From: Mytilus galloprovincialis
Taxonomy: Eukaryota; Mollusca; Bivalvia; Mytilida; Mytilidae
Reading direction: 5' to 3'
Assembly: GCF_965363235.1 (NCBI RefSeq)
Contig: NC_134847.1
Coordinates: 53,910,439-53,974,438, forward strand
DNA length: 64,000 bases
The position numbers and the translations under genes are program-made. The notes under the pieces were generated by a model. It worked only from the letters and a program-made list of their open reading frames with translations. It ran no database searches and was not told the DNA's origin. Below are positions 1-12,081 of this stretch, one piece after another. Within the stretch, counting starts at the first letter, position 1, and the number at the start of each line of letters is the position of its first letter.

Positions 1-192
1 AATGAAAGTGAAGTTTCTGATTATGGGCTTGAAGATATATCCGATTATGAGGATGAGGAATTGATTAATGATGATATAGTCGACGCAAGTGATGATGAGC
101 CAAGGAAAACAAAACTTTTCGAGATGAACTTAAAAAATGTACGAAGAACAAAAGAAATTAGGGAAAAACAGATGAACAGATGGACAAATTAG
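1..192 (+). CDS. Possible 3' end of a plus-strand exon, acidic then basic
   Basis: The frame is open from the first base to a TAG at 190-192, about 63 codons. The first half is rich in Asp and Glu (DYGLEDISDYEDEELINDD) and the second half is basic (KNVRRTKEIREKQMNRW), a composition uncommon in random AT-rich sequence. No domain is recognised and the upstream part lies outside the window. It could be the last exon of a host gene or a fragment of a mobile-element ORF. No splice acceptor is needed because the frame enters from the edge, and no clear poly(A) signal follows closely. Confidence 0.3.
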   Translation, partial: NESEVSDYGLEDISDYEDEELINDDIVDASDDEPRKTKLFEMNLKNVRRTKEIREKQMNRWTN

Positions 193-1190
193 TTGATCAG
201 GCAATCAACAAGCCATTGAAAACAGAGACACTGAACACGTGTCCCAAACAAAACTACCAATACTTGTTATAAAAATCCCGTGTGCAAAGTTTTAAAGATA
301 TATACGACATAACTTGCCTTGGGAAATTCTCCGAAACATTTAATAAGAGAGACAACTAGGGCTTCTTCAAACATTTACAATATTTAAGATGGGAGACAAC
401 TCTGTATGTCTCAGTGTTGTCTCATACAGATTGAAATAAACAATTAAGTCCCCCATAGGCGACAATGGTAGCCTTTTTCGAGATACAGACTTTAGAAAGT
501 TGATTTTTTGAACGAAACCTTGTTAGAATCAAAGAAAAGTTATTAGGACAGTATTTTTTGGTCCCAAAAATATAGGGTCGCGTTGCTTTTCTTAGCGTAT
601 TTTGTACTTATCTCCCATGCCTATCAATTTTGCCCTTAAAAATACGTGTCTTGTCCTAGCGTGGAAAAGTCATCTCAGTGCCTTTAGGGCTACGAAATAA
701 TTTTTATTTTGCCTTTTGTATTAAGCAGAGTGCACGAAGTCTCTTAAAATAAAAAATAACGGGCGCACATATCGACCAATCAGGATTAGCCATACTCTTA
801 ATTCTGAATACCATGCTCATAAAATGGCTGCGCCCATATAATCTAATGGTGTATTGTAACCTACACATTTGTTATTCACTGCACTGTTTCTTAAGTTATC
901 AATGCATTGTAATAATACATGTATATTAATGCTATAGTTTTCGATAGTCCAATGATTATATATCATTTGATTGAAATAAAAGCACTTTGCAGTAAATTTA
1001 TTTATGGTTATATAGTATTTTACTTTTGTAGTTTTGCGTACAATGCATGTCTCGTTGTATATAACATTGGAGGTTTCAAAGATGTACGAAGATTTTGTTG
1101 TTAGATTTCTATGATGCTAACCTTTTTGAATAGGGTTTCTTTAACTATCATTTAATATTATACATTAACTATTCTTTAATGTTCAATATT

Positions 1191-1235
1191 TAAAAGAGGG
1201 ACGAAAGATACCAAAGGGACAGTCAAACTCATAGT
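1191..1235 (+). repeat. Dispersed repeat family R1, 5' fragment
   Basis: The phrase GACGAAAGATACCAAAGGGA begins a dispersed family seen several times in this window. The same phrase occurs in reverse complement near 47270 and 45340. Only about 45 bp remain here. Confidence 0.5.
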
Positions 1236-1654
1236 AGTTCTAACCGATTTATATGTATCTAGTCGGCAAATTTAAGAGTTAAAAATGCTATTTGACATTT
1301 TAGGTTTCTCCTTTGGAACTCAATAGCTTTTTTATAACATTGAAATTTCATAATTGTATTGGGATATCATCTAAAGATTTCATTTACGTTGAATGATGGA
1401 AAACAACGACAACTGTACCTTTTGATTTGTGTTTTGATTTGTTTTACTTTCTGAATCCAATTTCTACAAATGATTAAACAACGGACAGATTTGTGTTAAA
1501 GTTTGAACACTGTGTGCTAATATGTGTCTCCTAAATTGTAAGTTAAACCCTCAAATGACATGATTTCCGTACCCACAATAATACTGCACGATGCATGGAA
1601 TGACCTTCATGGTAGTGAAACGGCTTTTCGCCAAAAGAGATACCGAAGGGCCAT

Positions 1655-1925
1655 TCAATAAATTTGAGAATGGAAACGAGGAATGTGTCAAAGAGACAAC
1701 AACCCTACCAGAAAGCAGAAAATAACACAAAGCAACCAATATGTCTTGAACAAAGCGAGACATTCTCGCATCCGGATTCGGGCTTCAGCTGGTTCCTTTA
1801 CAAAAATGTTAACCAGTCCATAAGACTCATGGGTAGAAAATAAATTGACAACGCCATGGCTTAAAATGAAACAGACAGATAGACAAATAACATTACACAA
1901 ACCACATCATAGAAAGACTTATTAA
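1655..1925 (+). repeat. Composite of dispersed repeat families R5 and R1
   Basis: Bases 1655-1835 match the R5 family (GTCAAAGAGACAACAACCC followed by a stretch resembling 41215-41310). Bases 1840-1925 match the R1 family (GACAACGCCATGGCTTAAAA). The same two modules recur separately elsewhere in the window, so this is a composite or nested copy. Confidence 0.5.
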
Positions 1926-3065
1926 CGATAATATAATATAGATGACAAAAATAAAGAACATCTAAAAAATGCCGATTAAAAACAACTTTCACTACAAAAT
2001 TGCAATCTGCGTTTTATTCATAAAGTATTTAACTATAAAGAATTCATGACAGACCGTTTTATATTGTACCTGTTTATATAGTTTGAAAAACTAAGGAAGG
2101 ACATTTCTAAACAAACCTTAAGTAAATTGCATGTTTTAATGCAAGTTTTTGAATTTTCATTCCAAATGTTTTTTTTTGTCATTGGTGTGTAATGCACAGA
2201 CACAATAAAAAAAATTTAGGCCAGTACCGTCACAATACATGTACAATAAGACCGTTCTTCTTGGTCACTATAGACATGGATATTGTTTGCACTTCCGATT
2301 TACAAAAAAATCGAACACTGGATCGAGTCGGTAATTAGAAAATTAAACTGTGTGTACTTGTTGAATTATCAGCTTCCTTAAATTGCAAACAATCTCAAAT
2401 TAACAAAAAATCGTGATCTCCTGCGAAGTATAAATTCTTTTTGCATTTAGTTATTGCAAAAGAGATGTTAAACTTCTTTCAATTTTTTTGGGGAAAATAT
2501 TAATCGATCCGAAAGCATGCCAAGTTATCTTTCCTCATTACTATGGTGACATTCAATAAAAAGATATAAACCGTGACTAAGGTGTTTTGGGTCTGTGATT
2601 TTGTATATAATTGCGATTATTAAATGCATAAAGTGTTGTAATGTATAAAGTGTTGTAAAACTTTCACATACTGATGATGTACATGTATATGTAATAGATA
2701 ACATTTTGCTGTATAGCTGTATAGCAGTGAAACAAAACTATATTTATTTCTTTTTTTTTTTTTAAATTTCCAATTATATTCAATAAAATGCAAATCTTAT
2801 TTCATGAATGTGTTCTCTAGTTCTTTTAAGGTGAATATTTGTTTCTTCAAACTTTGATAATTACAAAAAAGAAAGGGATTCGTCTCATGTCTGTATTATA
2901 TTACCAGTATAGAACAAACAATCTCGATGGCCCATATTGTATTATGATTTCAAAAAACAAGGATGACCAGAATTGACATTTGGTCACGAATGAAAAGACT
3001 ATTTTGATGCATAATCACTTGATATAATTTGTACATATATGTTATAAAAGTAACAAGACGATGTC

Positions 3066-3265
3066 ACTTGTGGATCAGGATCTCCTAACCCTTCCGGAGC
3101 TGTTTAGATCACTCTTGGATTTTTGTTGGGTACGTATTGCTCAGTCTTTAATTTTCTGTCTTATATTTTGCGGAACTGATTTTTCAATTTTTTTGCCAGG
3201 TGTTGTCAGTTTCCCTTATATTCGACTTATGAGTGTTCTTTGTATCTTCAATTTCAGTTTTTACT
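3066..3265 (-). repeat. Dispersed repeat family R1, degenerate reverse copy
   Basis: The phrases CTTCCGGAGC, TTGCTCAGTCTTTA, GTTGTCAGTTT and CGACTTATGAGT appear in the same order as in the R1 copy at 47040-47275. The copy is diverged, with several mismatches and small indels. Confidence 0.45.
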
Positions 3266-3519
3266 AAGGCATACTAGTCCAATGAATGGCCTCGGAAAAC
3301 ACACGGTTAAGTACTGCAAACTACAGCTAGGTAAAAAAAACACCTGTAAACACAGAACAACCCGTAAAAGTTTGTTTTTAATACGCACGTTGTTAATTAA
3401 AATCATAATATGGATATGATCCTAACATTTTCCTCGACATATAGTTGATTTTTATTTTAGTTCATTTATATGTTTTGGAGTTTAGTATGATGTTCATTTT
3501 CACTGAACTAGTACACAAT

Positions 3520-3650
3520 TTTATTTAGGGGACAGTTGAAGTCCGCCTCCGGGTGCGGAATTTTCTCGCTCTGTTGAAGACCCATTGGTGGCCTTTGGCT
3601 CCTCTTTTACTGATATTTAAGTTATTTGTTAACAGCTACAAGACGTATAA
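3520..3650 (-). repeat. Dispersed repeat family R5, reverse copy
   Basis: The phrases GCGGAATTTTCTCGCTCTGT and GAAGACCCATTGGTGGCC are the reverse complement of the R5 module seen at 27430-27500 and 41240-41300. Confidence 0.5.
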
Positions 3651-4735
3651 AACCCTGCTAAATGGCTTTTCTTTTTTGTTACGATATTTTTCTTTCTGTC
3701 CGTTGAAGTATACTGATGTTTATTTTGGGGTTTGTGCACTATCTTATACGTTACATTACCGCCTGTAAATTATTGCGTAAACCCCTGAGGGTTTACGCAG
3801 TATATATTGGACGATATATGTAGTCTTTCGGAACACCGGATGTTATTCGGAATACATCTGTCCTTTCTATTGCCACCTTTCATATACATGCGCAATAGCT
3901 TATCAATTGACCTGTTGAATAAGCATTAGCATCATGAGTTGCTATAGAGATGCAAAATTTATCATGACACAAGCTATGTTAATGAGCATTTGAATACTTC
4001 CTTGCACGCAATTGCAAGCTGCTAATATTTACCTTACATATATCCGTAATAATTATTTTAATTAGAGTCAAACGTTTAAACCTGGTTACCAGCTGTGTTA
4101 ATTCATGAGATAAGATTTCATGTAAACAAGCAATGACATAACAAATTAAATGTGCCGCTTTAATAACGATTGATAACCTTAAAATTAATCATGCATGCAA
4201 TTTTAGCAAACTTAACAGGATCGACGTTAAGATATCAAATGTTTTTTTTATAGACACCGAGTGATGATAGATGTAGACAGAGATAACCAATAATAATTTC
4301 TATCATATGGTCAGGGAACAGATTATCTAACTATATGTTCCTATTGTAATTTTAAAGGCTCTTCAAAATGTTCGTAAAAATAAAAATAAATAATTATTAT
4401 TTCTTGAAGACGATCAGATGATGAATTTTCGGTTTTAATATATATTAAGTACGACAATGTAAAATAGTGCAAGGGGATTTTGAGCCATCTCACTGATCAG
4501 TGTAGGCTACACAGTACCCCCAAATGAACAGTATAAAACTATCCAGCAAGAGAGAAAAAGATGGGTCAATATAGAAAAATTAACAAGGTAACTTCAGTTC
4601 AATTTCAATATATACATGTATTATTATATAGATTATTCTAATGAATAAGTCAAATGTCAGAGGGAATATCTTTTTAAATATGGCAGGAAAAACAATTAGA
4701 CAACTCTCCATGAAGTGTTAGACACAGTGCAGTCA

Positions 4736-4778
4736 AAGTTAGCAGTTACATGTATACTATACATGTAACTGCTAACTT
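4736..4778. repeat. 43 bp palindrome with perfect 21 bp arms
   Basis: Bases 4736-4756 are the exact reverse complement of 4758-4778, separated by a single C at 4757. The arms start AAGTTAGCAG and end ACATGTATA. It directly follows a fragment resembling repeat family R2 (CAACTCTCCA at 4701-4710). No function is evident; it may be a recently formed inverted duplication. Confidence 0.8.
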
Positions 4779-7771
4779 CAAACCAGAAACAAAAAGCAAA
4801 TATGAACTGCACCAAAAAAAGACAACCACCAAACAACATGCTTCTTACTTGGAACATTCAGAAAATATCTTCAAAGCGAGTTAAAATTTTTAATAAGTTT
4901 TTGTTTTTAACAAAAGCGTTTTGCCATCTAAAACTTTTAAGAGCAGAAAGCACACAACTTAAAATTGCCAATGCTTACTACCCTAAGCATCACAAAAATC
5001 TTGCAGAGCAGGTGTAAAGATATTAATAATGATCAATATCAAGCCATTGTTCAAATAACCATGAACATATCAAATTTTATAAAAAAAAAACCACCACAGC
5101 TATTTACAGGTTCACGTACTGCATTTCTTGAACACAAGTAATCATCAATTAATTACATTTCTTCACATTTGTAATTGAACTTTAGCCTAAAAAAATAACT
5201 CTTATAAAAAACCAGCACCTTAAAATGGAACATCCAGTGGTTGACTCAGCATATTGTCTTTCGGGAGAGAGAAGAAACAAATATTCCTTGGTCGTGGGCA
5301 ATGATTTCTTAATGCGGGGTTCACATATTGCCGGTTATTGCTCCCGTTTGAGATCAGACAGCAATAAGACACGAAAAGCGAAAAAGTCGGATTACTATCC
5401 TCAATTATCTGGAATGTCCTATCATTGTCTGAACGCAGTCGTTTAAATTCGTAACAGATAGGCTACGGGTCGGGAATGGCCTTGATAGTTCGGCGAAGCA
5501 CCCCGACATTTAGGTGCGTCCCGTAACATTCGGGGAAACTCAGCCGACTTTGTCTAGCCGGATGACAAGCGTGACTATGTCGTGGCAGATTCTGATGTAT
5601 CGGATAAAAATTCTAACATTGTTCTGTGTTTTCTGGACGGTGTCCTGTGGAACGGGAATGATCTGGAGAAATTTTTCATTGATGTTTTTCTGCCGATTGA
5701 GTCCAGATTGCATCCAGATCTAGTCGATTTCAAACCGTCTTTGCCGAAATCGTTCCGGAACAGTCCTGTTATTAATACGAAATTCGCCAATGATACCCAC
5801 CTCAGAGTCCCGACAATTACAGAATACAATACGACTGAGACCAGACAAAGACGTTTGCAATGAGATAGAGAGGATCGTGATAGAATTCCGTTCCGACAGT
5901 ACCTGATCATCCCGAGTATGTCGACAGTTTTCGAACGGATAACTTCTGTCAGCGTCGGTTCACTGTCTGGTCACTGTCTGATCTCTGTCGGATTACATTC
6001 GGTAGAATCGGGATGCAGTTGTGACAAATTCGGTCGAATTTTACTTTGCGAAAGATACAAATCGGATTAGAAGCGGATTGAGAACGGGATTATCGTGAAA
6101 AAATTCTCTTGGAAACGGTTGAATATCGACGCTTCCTGAACAATATCTGATTGTTGTCGTGATTAATTAAATAAAGTTTGAATTTCCTTCCACGATTCAC
6201 AGGATCTTGATCAGACTTTTGACAAATTTTAATTGGGAATGGTCCTGTCAAAGACGGCAGTAAAAATCGTGAATGTGTGATCACAGCTTTAGCGAAAATA
6301 TATCAACCCACATTGAATTGTAATTTCATTAAGTAAACAATCAATGTCAGTTTTTAATTCTTATACCACAATAATTATATAAAACAATACATCTTAAGTA
6401 AACAATTATATAATATTTAATACCAAACAAGCATTTGGGTTTACGATTGCATTTCTTTTTTTAAAGAAAGCAACTTGTCCTAATGTTATCTTATTATCGG
6501 TGTCCCTTATCCACTAAGGTTGGAATATACCATCTACAATTATTCCTTGTTAACGTGCTCTACTGTTGAAAATTCACATGCAGGAAGTATTTTGATTTTC
6601 TGTTTTTTTTTGCGGTCTGTCCTATTTTTTCACTGATTGTTTTGATTTTTGTTTCCTTGTATATTTTTTTTCACATTTTTTCATATCAGGGCCGTTTAAA
6701 GTTAACTATACACTTCGGAGTTTGCTCAGTATTTCTTGAAGGCTTTTTCAGTGACCAATATTTTATTAGCTTTACATATATAGTGTTGTCTCCAAACAAA
6801 TATCATAATTACGAAACACAAATGAAGGTTAGAATCTTTTATTATCTGTCAAGAAAATATATTTAATAAATAGTACAAAATAATCCTCCAAGAACCAGAA
6901 CTGTTGTCAGCACCAACACATGAACGGAATGTGGAAACGGATCAAAGATTCATCATTACAAATGAGAAAAAAAAAACGTATGTTTTGCCTCTACAAATGC
7001 TTTTCATACCTTTTACATTTTTTTTTATAATTTTCAACGCATATATCATAATATAGTCATATCATTTTGTGTATCCAATAATGGATGTCTATACACAGTT
7101 TGATATATTTTCTGACAGTTTTGTCCCGTATTGAAAAAAGGGTTGCCGGTTGGAAAAATGTTCTTCAAGTTCTTGACTATTTTACTTCTTACAAAAACCA
7201 AGAAAATATGGACGGAGTTAAACAACAAAATTAGACTAAAATGTATTAGATATAACAAAAACAACATAAAATAACAATTAAAGGCGAATAAATCGGAAGG
7301 GATATCACAAAATATTTTATCACATTTTTTTCAAAAGGTTCCAAACCTCTTGTAGGCATAAACTTACAATCCATGCTTTTTTGTCTAAACATTCTACGCA
7401 CACTCTTTCTTTCACTCTTTCTTAATTAAATATATATTTGTTTGTATTGAAGCATAAGAATATGATGCCTCTAAATAATTTTAGTTGAACGGGAAACTTT
7501 CTACCATTAGTCCTACAACTCTATAAAACAAGAACACCATAATCCATCAGTTTCCATAGTGATGCCTCGTTTTGATAATTGGACACCTGGTGCAGAATTC
7601 AAGTATGAGACATGCGCTTTCCAACAAAGCACAAAGATAAGTATCCATATAAATAAAGATCTACTGTTCACTATGTTCATATATCTAACCAGGAAAACTA
7701 GGCAGTTTTGCTAAACTTGCTTAAATTGTGTATAATTGAGCATTTACGTTCCTGAACTATTTTTGATCAAT

Positions 7772-7981
7772 TCATCCACGCACTATTTCTTCTCTATATT
7801 TTTTGTATGCTATTGGAACTTCTTTTTTGTTGGTATTGAATCTCGACTTTATATAGAGAAACTTGTCATCATTTGCGTCACGGGGTATTTCGTAAATCTT
7901 CAATGGTGTATGATGATGCCTGTGGTGTTCAACTTTCATCCAACCCCCTCCAACACGTACCATATGTGCTTTTCCTTTAAG
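7772..7981 (-). CDS. GAR-5 terminal exon: C-terminal half of a GAR (Gas2) domain
   Basis: This last exon of GAR-5 has a clear acceptor (TTTTTCTGTTTCAG) immediately 5' of 7981 on the minus strand and enters in phase 0. It encodes 69 residues and ends in TGA at 7772-7774. The product starts LKGKAHMVRVGGGW, the GAR signature, then a His-rich helix (VEHHRHHHTP replacing the usual LxxYLxxHDP), then KFLYIKSRF, which matches the tail of the other cluster members. The GAR domain is known in GAS2 and spectraplakins as a microtubule-binding module. Here only its second half is visible; the preceding exon does not show the expected CxC and YxxG part. An old hammerhead-type repeat sits in the intron about 60 bp upstream (8039-8083). 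Confidence 0.75.
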   Translation of the reverse strand, partial: LKGKAHMVRVGGGWMKVEHHRHHHTPLKIYEIPRDANDDKFLYIKSRFNTNKKEVPIAYKKYREEIVRG

Positions 7982-8038
7982 CTGAAACAGAAAAACAAAA
8001 TAAATATATTGATTAGATACCTGGCTTTAAATTGTGTA

Positions 8039-8083
8039 TGCCAATTGCGCGTTTCGTCTACACTCGCCTCATTAGTGACGCTC
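8039..8083 (-). ncRNA. Degenerate hammerhead ribozyme copy
   Basis: Read on the minus strand, the order is stem I strand GAGCGTCA, core CTAATGA, a stem II region, GAAA, GCGC and TGGC. It matches the copy at 60353-60398 along its length. The core G5 has become A (CTAATGA instead of CTGATGA) and the cleavage-site triplet is changed, so self-cleavage is not expected. The flanking repeat extends over about 8010-8150. Confidence 0.5.
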
Positions 8084-8530
8084 GAAAAAAAAAGTCGTAA
8101 AAAAGGCCAAACGAAGTAAAAAGGTTAATAGCATTTAAGATCCAAAATGCAATTTGTTTTTGCCACTTCAACTAGGATAATCTTTTAAGGCGTGTAAAAT
8201 TAATGACAAAAGTGATTGATAATAATTATGCAGTTATATTTTAAAAACACCTTTTCGCTCACTCATCAGATTCTGTATTTCTAAGTTGTTTTGTCTTAGG
8301 ATAATATTTATTACATAGATTTCAAATGTTTCAATTCATATGATTTGATTTTTAGTTAAATATACAGTCAAACAGTAAGTTATTATTCAATGTTATAAAC
8401 TATCAAACCTGTAATATAATTTGGTTTTGTACAAGCTTGAAATATTAGTAAATGTTCATTCGGTACAAACTTGTAACATAACAATGTAAAGTCTATTGCA
8501 TGAATGTCCTAATATAAAACTACTACATTC

Positions 8531-8761
8531 GAGGCCCCTCATGGGGAGGGGGGGGTCCTAGTAATCACATAATCACCATTTTTTTGCCAATATAATCACA
8601 TAATCATTAAATATTTGCTTATCTTTAGAAATCAAATAATCATAAACTAAAAATACAGTCCTAGGTAATCAAATAATCATGAAATATTTGGCTTAATAAT
8701 CAAATAATCATTAAAAAAACGGCCAAGTAATCACATAATCAAAAACCCCATGAGGGCCCTC
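8531..8761. mobile_element. 231 bp non-autonomous inverted-repeat element with internal tandem repeat
   Basis: The ends are GAGGCCCCTCATGGGG and CCCCATGAGGGCCCTC, an almost perfect 16 bp inverted pair. The element is flanked by ACATTC at 8525-8530 and again at 8762-8767, a 6 bp target duplication. Inside, a degenerate motif like AATCANATAATCA repeats about ten times, so nearly the whole interior is tandem repeat. No coding capacity exists. Superfamily is not assignable from the termini alone. Confidence 0.75.
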
Positions 8762-9468
8762 ACATTCCAGTCTAACAACACGGGGTTTCTAGCTACAAAT
8801 GAAATAAAATGAAACAATGCCTTTTGGTAAAGGTCATGCTAAAAGCTATATTTACATCAAACGCAACTGTGATACCAACGAAAACAGTGCCAGTGTATGA
8901 ACAATTACATCGTTTATTAGTATGTGCATATTTTCATTTGATATTTTCTATTATTATACCTTACATATATTTTAAACAATTCTATTGGGTGAAACGTTAT
9001 CACGTGACATGGAATAATTCAGTTGTTTTTCATTCAATTGCAAGGAAGGACGAATAACCCTAAAAATTTGCACCAGCGGTGAATAACCCTATTATTCACC
9101 GGTGAATAACCTTTTCAGTTTGTTGATTTGTACTTGAGTTACCTCCCATGAAAATGACGTCACAGACGTAAATAAACAAAATGGCAGCGTTCACGTTACA
9201 CTGGAAGCCCACCGAGAGATGAGGAAATAACGCATCATTTGGACATGAATATAGAGTACCAAGCTGATGATAGCTCTTATAGAGTAACGGTCCTTTTCAG
9301 GGCCATCAATATTTTACAAAAAGATTCTACCTTTGTTGTACATTCTAGAAATTCTAGAACACAATTGTATTTTCAAACGTTAGCTTGTCTTTATCTTTGT
9401 TATGTAAAGTTTAAAAAATATAGAAAGTGTTAGAAAGGCCTTTCCACTGTTAGTTCAGTATAATAAAT

Positions 9469-9609
9469 CAATTGTGGCCCCTTAGAATCGATGAATATCC
9501 AAAATTGTCAACCCTTAAAAGTTATTTCACTTCGGGCTGCGCCCTCATTGAAATAACCTTCTCGTGTTGACAATTTTGGATATTCACCTTTTCAACGGGC
9601 CATAATTGT
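9469..9609. repeat. Fold-back element, long hairpin with GC-rich tip
   Basis: GAATATCCAAAATTGTCAAC at about 9493-9512 is inverted at about 9566-9585, and CAATTGTGGCCC pairs with GGGCCATAATTG at the ends. The tip is GGGCTGCGCCC. The arms are about 60 bp with some mismatches. The design resembles the fold-back at 40427-40559, although the sequence differs. Confidence 0.7.
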
Positions 9610-11280
9610 ATATTATACAACGTTATTATCATCTTTATATATATGTTGTTCATACCATTAATATTGCTTTTCTATTTCGTATCTTACAAACAAAAAACAT
9701 ACGTTCACAAGCCAATCTACAATGATTTTAGTTATCTAAACAACACATTTGATTTTGCTAACTAGGACACTATAGACTCGGTTTAGTGAGAGCAACTAAA
9801 AGAAGTCAAATCGATGCAATTTACACAAAAGTAATATTGTTTTCCAAATGATTTTGTTATGTATAGAAAACATGAAATACAGTTCATATTCTACCTAAAT
9901 TGTTCCTTGATTTTACTTCTTTTGGTTACTCGTACTTTACCGACAACCAGTGTCATACCACAGAGTAGGTATTCTGTCGAAAACTATAAATTTCGGAGTC
10001 AAAAGTCGGTAATAAGAAAAAGTCTATAGCACTAAGAGTTCATCGGTATACCGTTTTTTAAATCAAAATTTGCAAGGATGCATTTCATACACATCCGTTG
10101 CACACATGTTGAAATCAAATCGAGTTTATACACGTATCATGATGGTACATGTGTTTTTTTGTGCAGTGAACCTTGCATGCAATTCGTATTACCTTTTGCT
10201 TTTTCGGTTTTTCCTCTGTTGTTTTCTTAACCTATTGTTGCAATAAAAGTTTTTGCTATTCATTTAAAGTAATCGATATTTGTATAAAAATGTTAAACTT
10301 TGAAGGGTATTAATTGCTTGCAGCATCTTTTTTCTTCCTCGAAAATCAGGAATCGAGATATTTGTATAAAGTTTTGTTTTGATTCTAAATTTTCATTAAT
10401 TAAGCTTCTGACAAACTATTAATTGTCATTATATTGTTAAAAATGACGTTAATAATTACATACATATTCAGTTTTCTCTTTGATATAATCAGGTAAAATA
10501 AAATGAATAAATATAATGATTCTCCTAATATTTTGATATAAAAAGAATTAGGATCTAACAGTGTATCATAGTATGTTTTTTGTCTTTTAATATCAAAGTA
10601 CATGTAGTTACAATTTTCATATCTATTGACAATACCATGAAATAGGACCATGCGAGCATACATATAAACATCAAAACATGCAACAATCCAGCATGGATAA
10701 CACAGGTATACAACTTGACTATAAAGCCATGCACTGCGTACAACTGTATGGTAGGTGTTATAGCGCTATGATGCAAAATATGGACATTAGTCTGTTTCAA
10801 TTCGCGCTACAGAAGCTTACATGAGATTTTGATTAATTTTCTATGTATCAGATGGAAATTCTAGCTATATACTGTAACATATGTAACTAACAGCAGCATA
10901 CCATTATCACCAAGCAACTAATAACAACAACAAACATATCTGTAAAATTTGTATATTTTTGTACTAAATATCATTTTTATCATTATTTATGTAAAAAATA
11001 ACTTTTAAAAGAATGAAAAAATCATATCTGTTATCACAAACTATAAACAAATAAATTTATTAATTAATTTTAAAGTCGTTGAGAATCATACATTATCTTA
11101 ATTAGATATGACCAAGAATTTATATTTTAAAACAAAAGCATTTAATTTATTGTATAATTTTTTTACTGATATGATTTTTTCATGCGAAAATAATTGGTAC
11201 AAGTTTACAATAAATTGATTTTTTCTAAAGTGCATATATTTGCGTAAATAAACATGCAATAAGCTCGTGCGTTGTTTTAC

Positions 11281-12081
11281 CCATTTGTCTGTTTGTTGTC
11301 CACGAGAAAGCGGAGTTAAGTAAGTGTCATCCATGTCAGACTGACTTTTTAAACTCAGTTTTCTTCTATTTGGAAACTTGGAGTCTTCCACTATAACTAA
11401 TGGGTCGTCGTCAAATTGTCTTTTAGTATTGTCGATCACTTCCTTTATCTTAGATTTAGAATGATCGTCAAACCCCGGAATCACTACGTATCTAGGTTCT
11501 TCTTCTTGTTCGTTCCACTTCCGTTTGTCTTTTAACTGGGCCTCTATTTCCCCGGTGTATTTCAAAGGTTCAACCTTTTCCGTCTCTGGATTTACATATA
11601 ACAGGGTCGAATGATTACTATAATCGCCAGAAGATTTGAGTTTGCCATTTTTACTGTCATTCATATAAAATGAAGGCCCATGTGATAGTTTGGCGCCATA
11701 TTCATCAATCTGTACATGACCACGTGTTTTCTTCATCGAATGGGTACCAGATTGTTTAAGTGATGACCGTGGAATATTGCCATAATCATGAATTAGAACA
11801 GGAACTTTTTTCAAGTAAGTTTCAACCTGAAGCGGTGGAACAGAATCCTCAGAATTTTTTCGAGTCGACTTTGAAACGTGTCTGTGCTTCTTTCTCTCTC
11901 GTTTTGCAGTTTCAACATATCGTGGACGTTCATATGTAGTCGGCGTTTGTTTTCGTTTCTTTCTATTCTTTGACGACCTACGTTTCGGAGGGTATGTATT
12001 TTCTTTTTTGAAAAACGGTCCATAAAATGTTGTGCTTCCTTTTAGAGGTACTGTGTAAAAGTTGTCAGCTGTGTTAACACT
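11281..12081 (-). CDS. GAR-5 large internal exon, basic and low complexity
   Basis: This is an open phase-0 exon of 801 nt (267 codons). On the minus strand it follows TGTTATTTTTAAG and starts SVNTADNFYTVPLKG. It ends at TGG with donor GTAAAA, so the last residues are QQTDKW. Residues about 25-70 are strongly basic (KKENTYPPKRR, RKKRKQTPTTYERPR, KRERKKHRH). A motif GHVQIDEYGAKL near residue 120 echoes GNVYIDEEGRRIY in exon 1, hinting at an internal duplication. Later residues are acidic/basic mixed (KRKWNEQEEEPRYVVIPGF). Translated base by base, the 5' 267 nt contain no stop in this frame. No catalytic domain is recognised. The exon joins directly and in phase to the GAR exon at 7981. Confidence 0.65.

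Larger units (their letters stand above)
193..7771. other. Gene-free stretch downstream of GAR-5, repeat-rich
   Basis: I see no convincing gene here. The content is AT-rich single-copy-looking DNA with fragments of dispersed repeats (about 1191-1235, 1655-1925, 3066-3265, 3520-3650), a short hairpin at 3771-3796 (TGCGTAAACC inverted around GGTTTACGCA), a 43 bp palindrome at 4736-4778 and a richer-GC block at about 5440-6280. The remaining open frames are short, overlap on both strands and lack codon character. Confidence 0.5.
8151..11280. other. GAR-5 last intron: mobile elements, no exon seen
   Basis: This is most of the intron between GAR-5 exons at 12081-11281 and 7981-7772. It holds a small inverted-repeat element at 8531-8761, a fold-back element at 9469-9609, an inverted GGTGAATAACC hairpin near 9080-9115 and otherwise AT-rich DNA. 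I found no additional phase-0 exon with good splice sites. Confidence 0.45.

Noticed and set aside
5575-5910. Overlapping open frames of 93 and 111 codons on opposite strands
   Set aside because: Both are open because of base composition; neither has a recognised domain or splice support.
8249-8272. Minus-strand CTGATGAGTGAGCGAAAA as another hammerhead
   Set aside because: Stem II would have one pair, and neither stem I nor stem III pairs; likely chance.
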